Source of the DNA: CAZVRZ01 sp964629965
GTDB taxonomy: Bacteria; Chloroflexota; Anaerolineae; Anaerolineales; UBA4823
DNA: 64,000 bases
Assembly (NCBI GenBank): GCA_964629965.1
Contig: CAZVRZ010000001.1
Span: forward strand, 52,959 to 116,958
Reading direction: 5' to 3'
The translations under genes and the position numbers were made by a program. Position 1 is the first letter of the stretch; every line of letters starts with the position of its first letter. Shown here piece after piece: positions 45,147 through 53,617 of the stretch. The notes under the pieces were generated by a model. It worked only from the letters and a program-made list of their open reading frames with translations, made no database searches and was not told the DNA's origin.

Positions 45147-47343
45147 ATGACAATAGACGAATTGCTTATCTGGTTTCTCCCCCTTCCCCCGTTACTCGCC
45201 TTTTTCTTGATTGTATTGTTTACCAATCGAAGAAAAGCATTGAGCCATTCGATTGCTGTCGGTGCAGCGCTTTTGTCCTGGCTTGGCAGTATGGTAATTT
45301 TCGTGCGTGCCTTGCAAATAGAACATCTAGGGCAGCATCCTTTCGCAAGCTCGATACCTTGGCTGGCAGCTGGAGATGGGTACTTAAAAATTGGCGTGCT
45401 GATTGATCCGTTGGCAGCCGTAACCCTATTTTTTGTGGCCTGGACTGTTTTGATGATCTTTGTCTACAGTATCGGCTACCACAACTTTGGTCAACCAAAT
45501 GGTGATCATGATCTGCCGGGATTGCCTCCGCATGGCGCTGTTGTGGGTGATGAGCATGGTCATACCGTTCCCTCGATTGAGCCGATGTATTCACGGTTCT
45601 TTGCTTTTATTGGCCTGTTCGCTTTTGGAATGTATACGCTAGTTATTTCAGATAATCTCCTGACATTATTTGTCGGTTGGGAGATCATGGGGTTGTGCTC
45701 TTATTTGTTGATCGGTTTCTGGTATGCCAAACCCTCGGCTCGATCTGCTGCCATTAAAGCTTTCATCACCACTCGTATCGGTGATGTATTCATGCTGTTA
45801 GGCGTTGTGTACTTGTATTCGCAAACAGGAACGTTGAATTTTCGGGAGATTTTCTTCAATGAAGAAATCATGCATCACCTGGCAAATACGCCTGCTATAG
45901 GTGGCTTCTTGGGACTATCGACCGCCGGATTGATCGGTTTGCTTCTATTTATCGGTACCATAGGAAAATCAGCTCAATTCCCGTTGCATGTCTGGCTGCC
46001 GGATGCCATGGAAGGCCCTACGCCTGTTTCCGCTATGATCCATGCGGCAACCATGGTTTCGGCGGGCGTTTACATGGTCATCCGCATGTTCCCGCTGCTC
46101 TCGGTCGGTTCTGATCATGGCGCTACGCCGGCGATGATGGTCATGGCGTTCATAGGTGCCTTTACCGCTTTATTTGCTGCTACCATTGCCNNNNNNNNNN
46201 GCCGTGGCTCAGAATGACATCAAGCGCGTCTTAGCTTATTCTACGATCTCTCAGTTAGGTTACATGATTGCTGCCTTGGGTATTGGTGCTTATGTGGCAG
46301 CGGCTTTTCATCTTGTGACCCATGCTTTCTTTAAAGCACTGCTCTTTTTGGGTTCTGGGTCAGTCATTCACGGCATGGAACATGGGGTATTTCATACTGG
46401 CGATCACCATACCGATCCTCAGGATATGCGTAATATGGGCGGCTTGCGCAGGAAAATGCCAATCACTTTTATCACCTTTGTCATAGGTGGATTGGCATTG
46501 TCGGGGTTTCCCCTGATTACGGCGGGGTTCTGGTCAAAAGATGAAATCCTGGCAGATGCCTTTGGGCATCATCATTGGGCCGTGTTCATTACCCTGGCAT
46601 TGGCAGCTCTTCTAACTGCTTTCTACACCATGCGGCAGATTACGATGACTTTCCTGGGGGAGCCGCGCACAGAGGCTGCCAGTCATGCCCAAGAAACCAA
46701 ATGGACGATGACCCTGCCCTTGATGATCCTTTCGGTATTTGCTCTTGCCGCTGGCTGGGTAGGCATCCCAGGTGACTTCTTGGGACTTCAGTTTCCTACC
46801 AATTGGTTCCATGAATTTGTGGGAAGTTCATTGCCAGACCATCCCGAAGCAGTCAAATTCAATATTGTTCCTTTGCTAACCTCGGTCATAGTGTCTCTTG
46901 GCGGACTTCTTGTAGGCTGGGCGGTCTATCGTAATGTTAGAAAAGCCGCGCAGTTGGACCCCTTACAAAAAGTTTTACCGGGCTGGTTGTATGCCGCTCT
47001 AAAGAATAAATATTACTTTGATGAAATCTATCAAGCGGTTTTTGTCAAGCCTGCTTATTGGTTGGCCGAAACCTTCACGTACCAGTTTCTTGATCGCAAG
47101 ATCATCGATGGAACTTTGCATGCGATTGCTGCCATAGCTTCAGTGATCGGCCGTTACCTGCGTGAATGGATTGATAAGCCGTTGATAAACGGTTTTGGTG
47201 ATTTTGTTGGCGAAGAAACGAAATCATTGGGCCAGCGATTTAAGATTGTTCAAACCGGGCAAGTTCAACAGTATATGGTGATGACACTGGTGGTCGTTTT
47301 CGCCGTGCTGTTTTATTTCCTCTCTACGCTCATAGCGCCTTAG
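45147..47343 (+). CDS. nuoL: NADH-quinone oxidoreductase subunit L, interrupted by a 10-N gap
   Basis: Distal proton-pumping subunit with the long lateral helix. The frame before the gap ends in ATIA and the frame after it begins AVAQNDIKRVLAYSTISQLGYM, so one gene is split only by the placeholder Ns. Key residues are the helix-5 Glu in FVGWEIMGLCSYLL and the helix-7 Lys in GKSAQFPLHVWLPDA. The protein is about 728 residues, longer than Escherichia coli NuoL (613). There is a histidine-rich insertion of about 30 residues after YSIGYHNFG. The stretch between IIDG and QTGQVQ, which leads to the last helix, is about 46 residues and seems extended. Confidence 0.95.
46191..46200. other. Assembly gap (10 N) inside nuoL
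   Basis: Both flanks end on codon boundaries, with gcc on each side. Merging the two gcc codons gives ATIAVAQNDIKRV, which lines up without a gap to Escherichia coli NuoL. The contigs therefore probably overlap by three bases and nothing is missing. Confidence 0.85.
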
Positions 47344-47352
47344 GAGTGAACG

Positions 47353-48954
47353 ATGGATTGGATTACAAGTAATCTTCTGACCTACATATTATTCGCGCCG
47401 CTTCTAACAGCCGCGGTGCTGCTCTTCATTCCAAAAGAAGAGAAGCAAGCGCTGCGTTGGACGGCGCTCTTGGGCAGCCTGGTTCCATTGGCACTTTCTG
47501 TAATTCTATGGTTTAGTTTTGAGTCGGATAAACCAGGTTTTCAATTCGACATTCAGCTATCATGGTACGCATCGATCAATTCCTCGTATCACCTGGGTGT
47601 AGATGGTCTCTCTTTGACCATGGTTCTTCTGACGACGCTCCTAACCCCGATTGCAATCCTGGCATCCTTCAGTGTGCAAGACCGAGTTAAGCCCTACATG
47701 ATCCTCTTCTTGATGTTGGAAACAGGCATGTTAGGCGTCTTCGTAGCGCTTGATTTATTACTCTTCTTCGTTTTCTGGGAAATCGGCCTGGTTCCAATGT
47801 ATTTCCTGATCAATCAATGGGGGAGTGAGAAAGGCGAGCGTGAGATATGGGGTGGCAAGAAGATATCTGCCCGTGCTTATGCTTCCTTCAAATTCATCAT
47901 CTATACCATGGCGGGTTCGCTAGGGCTGCTGTTGGCGATCCAAATGATGGGGGTCTCAGCCGGTACATATGATTTGCCCCGCTTGTTCCAGTCCTGGCCA
48001 GGCATAACTGATCTGAGTATCCCGTTGGGGATGCTGCGCGGTGGGCAGCTATGGATTGTGCCGGTTGCGACCGTAAAAACTATTGCATTTTGGGCTTTTG
48101 TGATTGCCTTTGCCATTAAAGTCCCTGTGTGGCCTTTTCATACCTGGCTGCCAGATGCGCACACAGAGGCCCCCACAGCCGGTTCTATGATCTTGGCGGG
48201 AGTTTTACTAAAGCTGGGCGCCTATGGATTTTTGCGCTTGGTATTGCCGCTCTTCCCGGCACAGGCGCACGAATATTCGGGTTGGCTAGCTTTCCTGGCT
48301 ACCATGGCGATCATCTTTGGCGCTCTGGCTGCCTATGGACAAGATGATTTCAAGCGCCTGGTTGCTTATTCATCGGTAAACCATATGGGGTTTGTAGTCT
48401 TGGGTATTGCTGCGGCTGCCTATGCCGTAGGCACTGAAGATGCAGTGATCGCTTTGAATGGGGCTGTACTCCAAATGTTCAATCATGGTCTATCCGCGGC
48501 GGGTATGTTCTTTTTGGTGGGGGTGATCTACGAACGGGCTCATACTCGCAAGTTAAGTGAATTGGGCGGACTTTTCCCACTGATCCCAATCTATGGCGGT
48601 ATTTTGATCTTTACCTCCATGGCGTCATTAGGATTACCCGGATTGAATGGGTTTGTCTCAGAGTTTCTGGTAGTACGTGGTGTTTTTGGGGTCGGCGTGC
48701 ATACCTGGTCGGTGATGGCTTTGTTTGCTGCCCTTTCTATGATTGGTCTATTTTTCACCGGGGCGTATATCTTGAAAGGAATTCGGGATGTGTTGCACGG
48801 TCCGCTGAACGAACGCTGGAATGGCCACATAACTGAGATCGGTTCACGCGAGATCGTGGTAATGGCTCCACTACTGGTATTGATCTTGTGGATCGGTCTG
48901 TGGCCGGGTTGGATTTTGAATGTGATCAATGAAGCTATGAAGGCTCTATTTTAG
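47353..48954 (+). CDS. nuoM: NADH-quinone oxidoreductase subunit M
   Basis: Antiporter-like proton-pumping subunit, 533 residues and about fourteen helices. Residues needed for pumping are in place: Glu in LLFFVFWEIGLVPMYFL (helix 5), Lys in AFAIKVPVWPFHTWLPDAH (helix 7), Lys in GVLLKLGAYGFLR (helix 8) and Glu in GFVSEFLVV (helix 12). It follows nuoL by nine bases with an aggag site. A second nuoM-like gene comes directly after it, which is unusual for a standard complex I. Confidence 0.96.
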   Translation: MDWITSNLLTYILFAPLLTAAVLLFIPKEEKQALRWTALLGSLVPLALSVILWFSFESDKPGFQFDIQLSWYASINSSYHLGVDGLSLTMVLLTTLLTPIAILASFSVQDRVKPYMILFLMLETGMLGVFVALDLLLFFVFWEIGLVPMYFLINQWGSEKGEREIWGGKKISARAYASFKFIIYTMAGSLGLLLAIQMMGVSAGTYDLPRLFQSWPGITDLSIPLGMLRGGQLWIVPVATVKTIAFWAFVIAFAIKVPVWPFHTWLPDAHTEAPTAGSMILAGVLLKLGAYGFLRLVLPLFPAQAHEYSGWLAFLATMAIIFGALAAYGQDDFKRLVAYSSVNHMGFVVLGIAAAAYAVGTEDAVIALNGAVLQMFNHGLSAAGMFFLVGVIYERAHTRKLSELGGLFPLIPIYGGILIFTSMASLGLPGLNGFVSEFLVVRGVFGVGVHTWSVMALFAALSMIGLFFTGAYILKGIRDVLHGPLNERWNGHITEIGSREIVVMAPLLVLILWIGLWPGWILNVINEAMKALF

Positions 48955-48963
48955 GCGAGGTGC

Positions 48964-50445
48964 ATGATGCAGATCAATTTTCCTGTTTTGAGCCTGATCG
49001 TTTTTACGCCCATTGCGACCAGTCTTTTGATCCTGTTGATACCATCTGGGCGCAAGAATGAGATCCGTATTGTCGCTTTGTCAGCAGCATCGTTAGCGTT
49101 GATACTATCTGCCTGGGTTTATTTTTCGTACGATATTGCCAGGGGCGGTTATCAACTTGTCGAAAAATATCAATGGCTGCCTATGTTGGGTATTTCATAT
49201 CATGTTGCTGTAGATGGTATGAACGCCCCCCTGGTTTTGCTAACGGGCGTTGTCATGTTTACTGGTGTGCTTATTTCCTGGGGTCTCGATGATCGACCTC
49301 GAGAATTTTTTGCTTTTCTATTTATCTTGGCTTCGGGGGTATTTGGTGTCTTTGTAGCACAAGATCTGTTCATGCTGTTCTTCTTCTATGAAATTGCCGT
49401 ATTTCCCATGTATTTGCTGATCGCGATTTGGGGATGGGTAAAAACGCGCGAATATGCTGCGATGAAGCTCACATTGTATCTTTTCATTGGCTCGGTCGTT
49501 GCCCTGGTTGGTGCTCTCGCAATGTATTTTCAAGCCGGCTTGCAATCCTTTGACATGATTCAAATAGCCAGGGTAAATTTTTCTCGAGAATTTCAAATTT
49601 TCTGGTTCCCGTTCGTTTTCTTTGGTTTTGCCGTCCTGGGAGGTATTTTTCCCTTCCATAACTGGTCACCCGATGGGCACGTGGCTGCCCCCACCGCCGT
49701 TTCTATGTTCCATGCGGGCGTTCTGATGAAGTTAGGCGCATTTGCTGCTTTACGCGTAGGGATCATGTTGTTGCCCGAAGGTGCAGTGTATTGGAAGTGG
49801 TTGATCTTGGGTTTGGCAACGGTCAATATCGTTTATGGCGCATTCATCGCCATGGTGCAAACTGATTTTAAATATGTGATTGGTTTCTCGTCCGTCTCAC
49901 ATATGGGCCTGGTCATGCTGGGTTTTGCCACCCTCACACGCGAAGGATTGATCGGTGCAGGCATGCAGATGTTCTCCCATGGGGTGATGACAGCGCTCTT
50001 CTTTGCAGTTGTGGGAATGATCTATGACCGAGCTCACACCAGGCAGATTGATGAATTAGGCGGCTTTTCGAAGAAGATGCCTCTGGTGGCGATTGCTTTT
50101 ATCATTGGCGGCCTGGTTTCTATGGGTATGCCCGGCCTCTCGGGTTTTGTTGCAGAGTTTCCCATTTTTATGGGGGTTTGGAAAGTGATGCCATTAGTGG
50201 CTATTATCGCTGCAATATCGATCGTGATTACGGCAGCGTATATCATTCGAATTATTGGGAAAGTTTTCTTTGGAAAAATGCCTGATGAATTCGATCGTCA
50301 TATTGGTGACGTTACGATTTTAGATAAGGTTGCTTTAGTGTTGCTTTGTGCCATTATGATCACGGTGGGAGTGTATCCCGCCGTGATGGATAAATTGGTT
50401 TCATCAGGTGTAGAGAGCATCCTACGTTTGGTGGGAGGTGCATGA
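48964..50445 (+). CDS. Second NuoM-like antiporter subunit
   Basis: A 493-residue NuoM homologue encoded nine bases after nuoM. Helix 5 keeps its Glu (LFFFYEIAVFPMYLL), helix 8 its Lys (GVLMKLGAFAALR) and helix 12 its Glu (GFVAEFPIF). Helix 7 reads FGFAVLGGIFPFHNWSPDGH, with Leu225 where nuoM has the buried lysine. It is clearly a diverged paralogue and not a repeat of the first gene. Two in-frame ATGs (48964, 48967) follow gaggt; the second has the better spacing. Complex I forms with an extra NuoM are known, and this gene could supply such a subunit, though perhaps not as an active pump. Confidence 0.93.
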   Translation: MMQINFPVLSLIVFTPIATSLLILLIPSGRKNEIRIVALSAASLALILSAWVYFSYDIARGGYQLVEKYQWLPMLGISYHVAVDGMNAPLVLLTGVVMFTGVLISWGLDDRPREFFAFLFILASGVFGVFVAQDLFMLFFFYEIAVFPMYLLIAIWGWVKTREYAAMKLTLYLFIGSVVALVGALAMYFQAGLQSFDMIQIARVNFSREFQIFWFPFVFFGFAVLGGIFPFHNWSPDGHVAAPTAVSMFHAGVLMKLGAFAALRVGIMLLPEGAVYWKWLILGLATVNIVYGAFIAMVQTDFKYVIGFSSVSHMGLVMLGFATLTREGLIGAGMQMFSHGVMTALFFAVVGMIYDRAHTRQIDELGGFSKKMPLVAIAFIIGGLVSMGMPGLSGFVAEFPIFMGVWKVMPLVAIIAAISIVITAAYIIRIIGKVFFGKMPDEFDRHIGDVTILDKVALVLLCAIMITVGVYPAVMDKLVSSGVESILRLVGGA

Positions 50446-50448
50446 GTG

Positions 50449-51903
50449 ATGGATAGCTTTGACTCATTGATGTTCTTGACGATATTACCCGAGATCCTGT
50501 TGGTCGTTCTGGCAGGGTTGGTATTGGCTTTTGATGCGTTGTGGTCTGAAGAACGCCGCCGCAGCCTGGGATGGGTAACGGCGGGTGGTCTGGCTGCCAT
50601 TATCATAACGACTTTGCTGGTCGGCCAGCCCGGTGATACTGTCCAGTATGCCTTTGGAAATATGGTGCGGCATGATTGGCTTAGCTTTAGTTTTAAGCTG
50701 GTCTTTTTATTCAGCGCTGCCATTACATCACTATTTGCTATCGAGAGTGAAGGTTTAGGGAAGCGAGGCGAATTCTTTATTTTATTGTTGGTCTCTACCG
50801 TCGGTATGACCTTAATGGCTTCTGCGGTCGATTTCATTATGCTTTATTTGGCAATCGAAATGACATCTATTCCCTTGTACGTGCTGGCAGGATTTCTTCG
50901 CAATGATAACAAATCCACCGAGGCGGGTTTTAAATATCTGCTTTATGGCGCGATGACATCTGCCATCATGTTGTATGGTTTCAGCTTGATCTTTGGATTT
51001 ACTGGAACAACAAGCTTCGACGAAATCGCGCTCAAACTGCATTCGTCAATAGGTGTGCCGATAATTGGTATTGTAGGCGCCCTCTTGCTTGTGTTGGTAG
51101 GTTTTGGTTTTAAAGTTTCGATCGTTCCTTTTCATTTTTGGGCTCCGGATGTTTATGAAGGTGCTCCAACGCCTGTAGCGGCTTTCCTTTCAACTGCTTC
51201 CAAGGCGGCTGGTTTTACCGTTTTGCTCCGTGTTCTAATGACGGTTTTTCACCCGGTCGCCACGCAATATTGGATTGCGGTTGTTGTAGCTTTGTCTGTA
51301 TTGACTATGACGATTGGTAATTTATTGGCGCTGGGCCAGAAAAATATAAAAAGGTTGTTAGCTTATTCATCGATCGCTCACGCTGGCTATATTTTGATCG
51401 GGCTGGTGGCTGTTACTACTTTGGGGATGACCAGTGTAGTGTTTTACTTGATCGCTTACCTTCTCACCAACCTGGCGGCGTTTGGTGCAGTGGTGGCTTT
51501 TTCGCGTGTCGTTGGCTCTGATGAAATCTCTGCCTATTCCGGTCTCAGTCGTAGAGCACCTGGGTTAGCGTTGGTGATGTTAGTGGCGTATTTATCTCTC
51601 GCGGGGATGCCTCCATTTGGTGGTTTTATTGCCAAGGTATTTGTCTTCGCAGCTGCCATTGATGCTGGCTGGGTATGGCTAGCAATGGTCGGGGTACTCA
51701 ATTCCATCATAGGCCTTTACTATTATTTATCGGTGCTCAAGGTGGTTTATTTGTACCGCTCGGATGATGAAAACAAGCCTCTACCGCTGCCGCGATCGAT
51801 CTCGGTCGCTTTGTTAGTCCTAACGTTAGGCATTATCTTGATTGGCACCTTGTTTACTCCATGGTTTAATTGGGCCATACAGGCCGCCAAGGGAATGTTC
51901 TGA
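50449..51903 (+). CDS. nuoN: NADH-quinone oxidoreductase subunit N
   Basis: Third antiporter-like subunit, 484 residues, placed nearest the quinone module. The conserved residues are the helix-5 Glu in LYLAIEMTSIPLYVL, the helix-7 Lys in FGFKVSIVPFHFWAPDVYEGAPT and the helix-8 Lys in STASKAAGF. Start choice is between GTG 50446, directly after the previous stop, and ATG 50449; ggaggtg lies about nine bases before the ATG. It closes the nuo group, and the atp promoter follows within ten bases. Confidence 0.96.
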   Translation: MDSFDSLMFLTILPEILLVVLAGLVLAFDALWSEERRRSLGWVTAGGLAAIIITTLLVGQPGDTVQYAFGNMVRHDWLSFSFKLVFLFSAAITSLFAIESEGLGKRGEFFILLLVSTVGMTLMASAVDFIMLYLAIEMTSIPLYVLAGFLRNDNKSTEAGFKYLLYGAMTSAIMLYGFSLIFGFTGTTSFDEIALKLHSSIGVPIIGIVGALLLVLVGFGFKVSIVPFHFWAPDVYEGAPTPVAAFLSTASKAAGFTVLLRVLMTVFHPVATQYWIAVVVALSVLTMTIGNLLALGQKNIKRLLAYSSIAHAGYILIGLVAVTTLGMTSVVFYLIAYLLTNLAAFGAVVAFSRVVGSDEISAYSGLSRRAPGLALVMLVAYLSLAGMPPFGGFIAKVFVFAAAIDAGWVWLAMVGVLNSIIGLYYYLSVLKVVYLYRSDDENKPLPLPRSISVALLVLTLGIILIGTLFTPWFNWAIQAAKGMF

Positions 51904-51906
51904 AGT

Positions 51907-51936
51907 TTGACTTCTATTCGTCGCCTGTGATAAAAT
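51907..51936 (+). promoter_or_regulatory. Promoter for the atp cluster, placed close to the first start codon
   Basis: TTGACT (51907-51912), an 18-base spacer and TAAAAT (51931-51936) with TGA before it (extended -10) lie nine bases before the atpZ ATG. The transcript would have two or three leader bases at most. Confidence 0.65.
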
Positions 51937-51945
51937 CTACTCTCT

Positions 51946-52260
51946 ATGGGCATCGATAAACAACCTGACCAGAAGCAATCGCCACAGTACCTGATGGGTA
52001 TTACGATGGCAGCATTAGGAGGCCAGATTGGTTGCCTGACATTAGTCATTGTGTTTGCTTCGTTGTTTCTCGGGCGTTGGCTTGACCAGCTTTTGGGCAC
52101 CAAACCAATAATTTTGATCATTTTATTGGTCAGTTCTGCTCCTATCTCTTTGGTGCTAACATTTTGGGTGGCAATGAGAACGGTTAAGAAAATTAATCCC
52201 CAGGCTTCCAGCGGATCGTTAAAATCCGATGGCGCCAAGGAGGTAGATACGAGTGAGTGA
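51946..52260 (+). CDS. AtpZ/AtpI-family membrane protein
   Basis: A 104-residue protein with two helices (about 18-45 and 52-75) joined by a short turn LGTKP. It has the typical layout of the small proteins encoded ahead of atpB, which assist c-ring assembly or ion supply. GGQIGCLTLVIVFASLFLGRWLD matches the family. The tail is polar. There is no ribosome site, in line with the promoter just upstream. Its end overlaps the atpB start by eight bases. Confidence 0.85.
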   Translation: MGIDKQPDQKQSPQYLMGITMAALGGQIGCLTLVIVFASLFLGRWLDQLLGTKPIILIILLVSSAPISLVLTFWVAMRTVKKINPQASSGSLKSDGAKEVDTSE

Positions 52261-53317
52261 AAGCAAAGGTAAGTGGCGTTTTGGATTCAAACGTTGGATC
52301 GTGCTGGGTCTTATAATCCTTGGAGCGATTGCAGCTTTTGGTCCATACACTGCTCTCAAACCGATCAGCCCGGTGGTTGTCCTCCCCGGAGAAGCTACGG
52401 GGATATCGATCCTCGGTTTTGAAATAACCAACACAATCCTGGCGACTATATTGGCCGATGTTCTGCTACTCCTCATAGCCTTCGGCGCTCGGCGATTTGT
52501 TAAGAGCGGGCAGCTAGTTCCGCAGGGTTTTTATAATGCTTTTGAGGCAATTGTGGAATTCCTATGGAACACCGTTGAGGGTGCGGCGGGGAATAAATGG
52601 GCGAAAAGGATTTTTCCAGTCGTTGCCACGATTTTTTTATTGATCTTTGTTGCCAATATGGTCAAAATGGTGCCTGGCTTTGAAAGTATTGGACGTTTAG
52701 CGCCTGTTCACAAAGTGGGAGCCACTGGATATGCGTCCTTAAGGATATTCTCCCTGGGAAGTCTGAATGTTTATTCGATCGATAAGGGCCAACCACATGT
52801 TGTAGCAGCACATACAGAGGATGGTGACCTTACCGAAGAAGAAACGTCAAGCGGTGATATTTGCACAGCATGCGAAATAATACCTTTCTTGCGAGGGTCG
52901 GCTACTGATCTCAATTTTACCTTTGCTTTGGCGATCATTGCCGTTGTGATGACACAGGTTTATGGAGTCTGGGCTCAAGGCCCCGCCTACTTTGAAAAAT
53001 TTTTCCAAATCAAACAAGTGATCAGCGGCGGCATTTTTGGCCTGATCAATTTTTTTGTGGGCCTCCTGGAGATTGTTCTGGAACTCGCAAAAGTTTTATC
53101 TTTTGGCTTTCGCTTGTTTGGTAATATTTTTGCTGGAGCATTATTGCTTTCTATTGTTGGCGCGTTAACCGCGGTGGCTGTTCCAGCCGGTTTATATCTC
53201 TTTGAGGTGTTTTTTGGCATAATTCAAGCCTATGTGTTTTTCTTGTTGGCCACGATGTTTATTAGCGGCGCTCTAGCCAGCCATCACGGTGGCGACAACG
53301 CTGAATCTGGTCACTAA
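52253..53317 (+). CDS. atpB: ATP synthase Fo subunit a, with an insertion carrying a CxxC pair
   Basis: Proton channel subunit of ATP synthase. The essential arginine is Arg287 in FGFRLFGNIFAGALLLSI, and the last helix ends in FIIQAYVF-like sequence with a polar His/Gly tail. At 354 residues it is about 80 longer than Escherichia coli subunit a. Much of this is a hydrophilic stretch of roughly 60 residues between the second and third helices that contains Cys204-Thr-Ala-Cys207. The start is GTG at 52253, nine bases after a perfect aaggagg. It overlaps atpZ. Confidence 0.94.
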   Translation: MSESKGKWRFGFKRWIVLGLIILGAIAAFGPYTALKPISPVVVLPGEATGISILGFEITNTILATILADVLLLLIAFGARRFVKSGQLVPQGFYNAFEAIVEFLWNTVEGAAGNKWAKRIFPVVATIFLLIFVANMVKMVPGFESIGRLAPVHKVGATGYASLRIFSLGSLNVYSIDKGQPHVVAAHTEDGDLTEEETSSGDICTACEIIPFLRGSATDLNFTFALAIIAVVMTQVYGVWAQGPAYFEKFFQIKQVISGGIFGLINFFVGLLEIVLELAKVLSFGFRLFGNIFAGALLLSIVGALTAVAVPAGLYLFEVFFGIIQAYVFFLLATMFISGALASHHGGDNAESGH

Positions 53318-53352
53318 CCTGAATATTTACAAAAAATTGGAGGATACCGATC

Positions 53353-53592
53353 ATGGATGGAGCATCTTTTATTGCAGGTATGAAATTGTTAGGCGCAGGT
53401 TTGGCCATGCTGGGAGCCATTGGTGCAGGTATAGGTGTGGGATTGGCTGCTGCTGGTGGGGTGCAAGCGATGGGCCGTAACCCTGATGCTACTCCGGTTA
53501 TTCAAACCAACATGATCCTGGGCATGGCTTTTGCTGAAGCTGTTGCTATTTATGCTCTAGCTGTTGCCCTGATCATTATTTTCGCTGCCTGA
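53353..53592 (+). CDS. atpE: ATP synthase Fo subunit c
   Basis: Ring subunit that carries protons through the membrane. The 79 residues form two helices joined by the polar loop GRNPDAT. The ion-binding carboxylate is Glu62 in GMAFAEAVAIYAL. The residues that mark sodium rings are absent: helix one has Val in GAGIGVG where a Gln would be, and Ala-Val follow Glu62 in place of Ser/Thr. The ring should therefore use protons. It is preceded by ggagg. Confidence 0.96.
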   Translation: MDGASFIAGMKLLGAGLAMLGAIGAGIGVGLAAAGGVQAMGRNPDATPVIQTNMILGMAFAEAVAIYALAVALIIIFAA

Positions 53593-53617
53593 TCGAACGA
53601 TCTGATAGGAGTGATCA

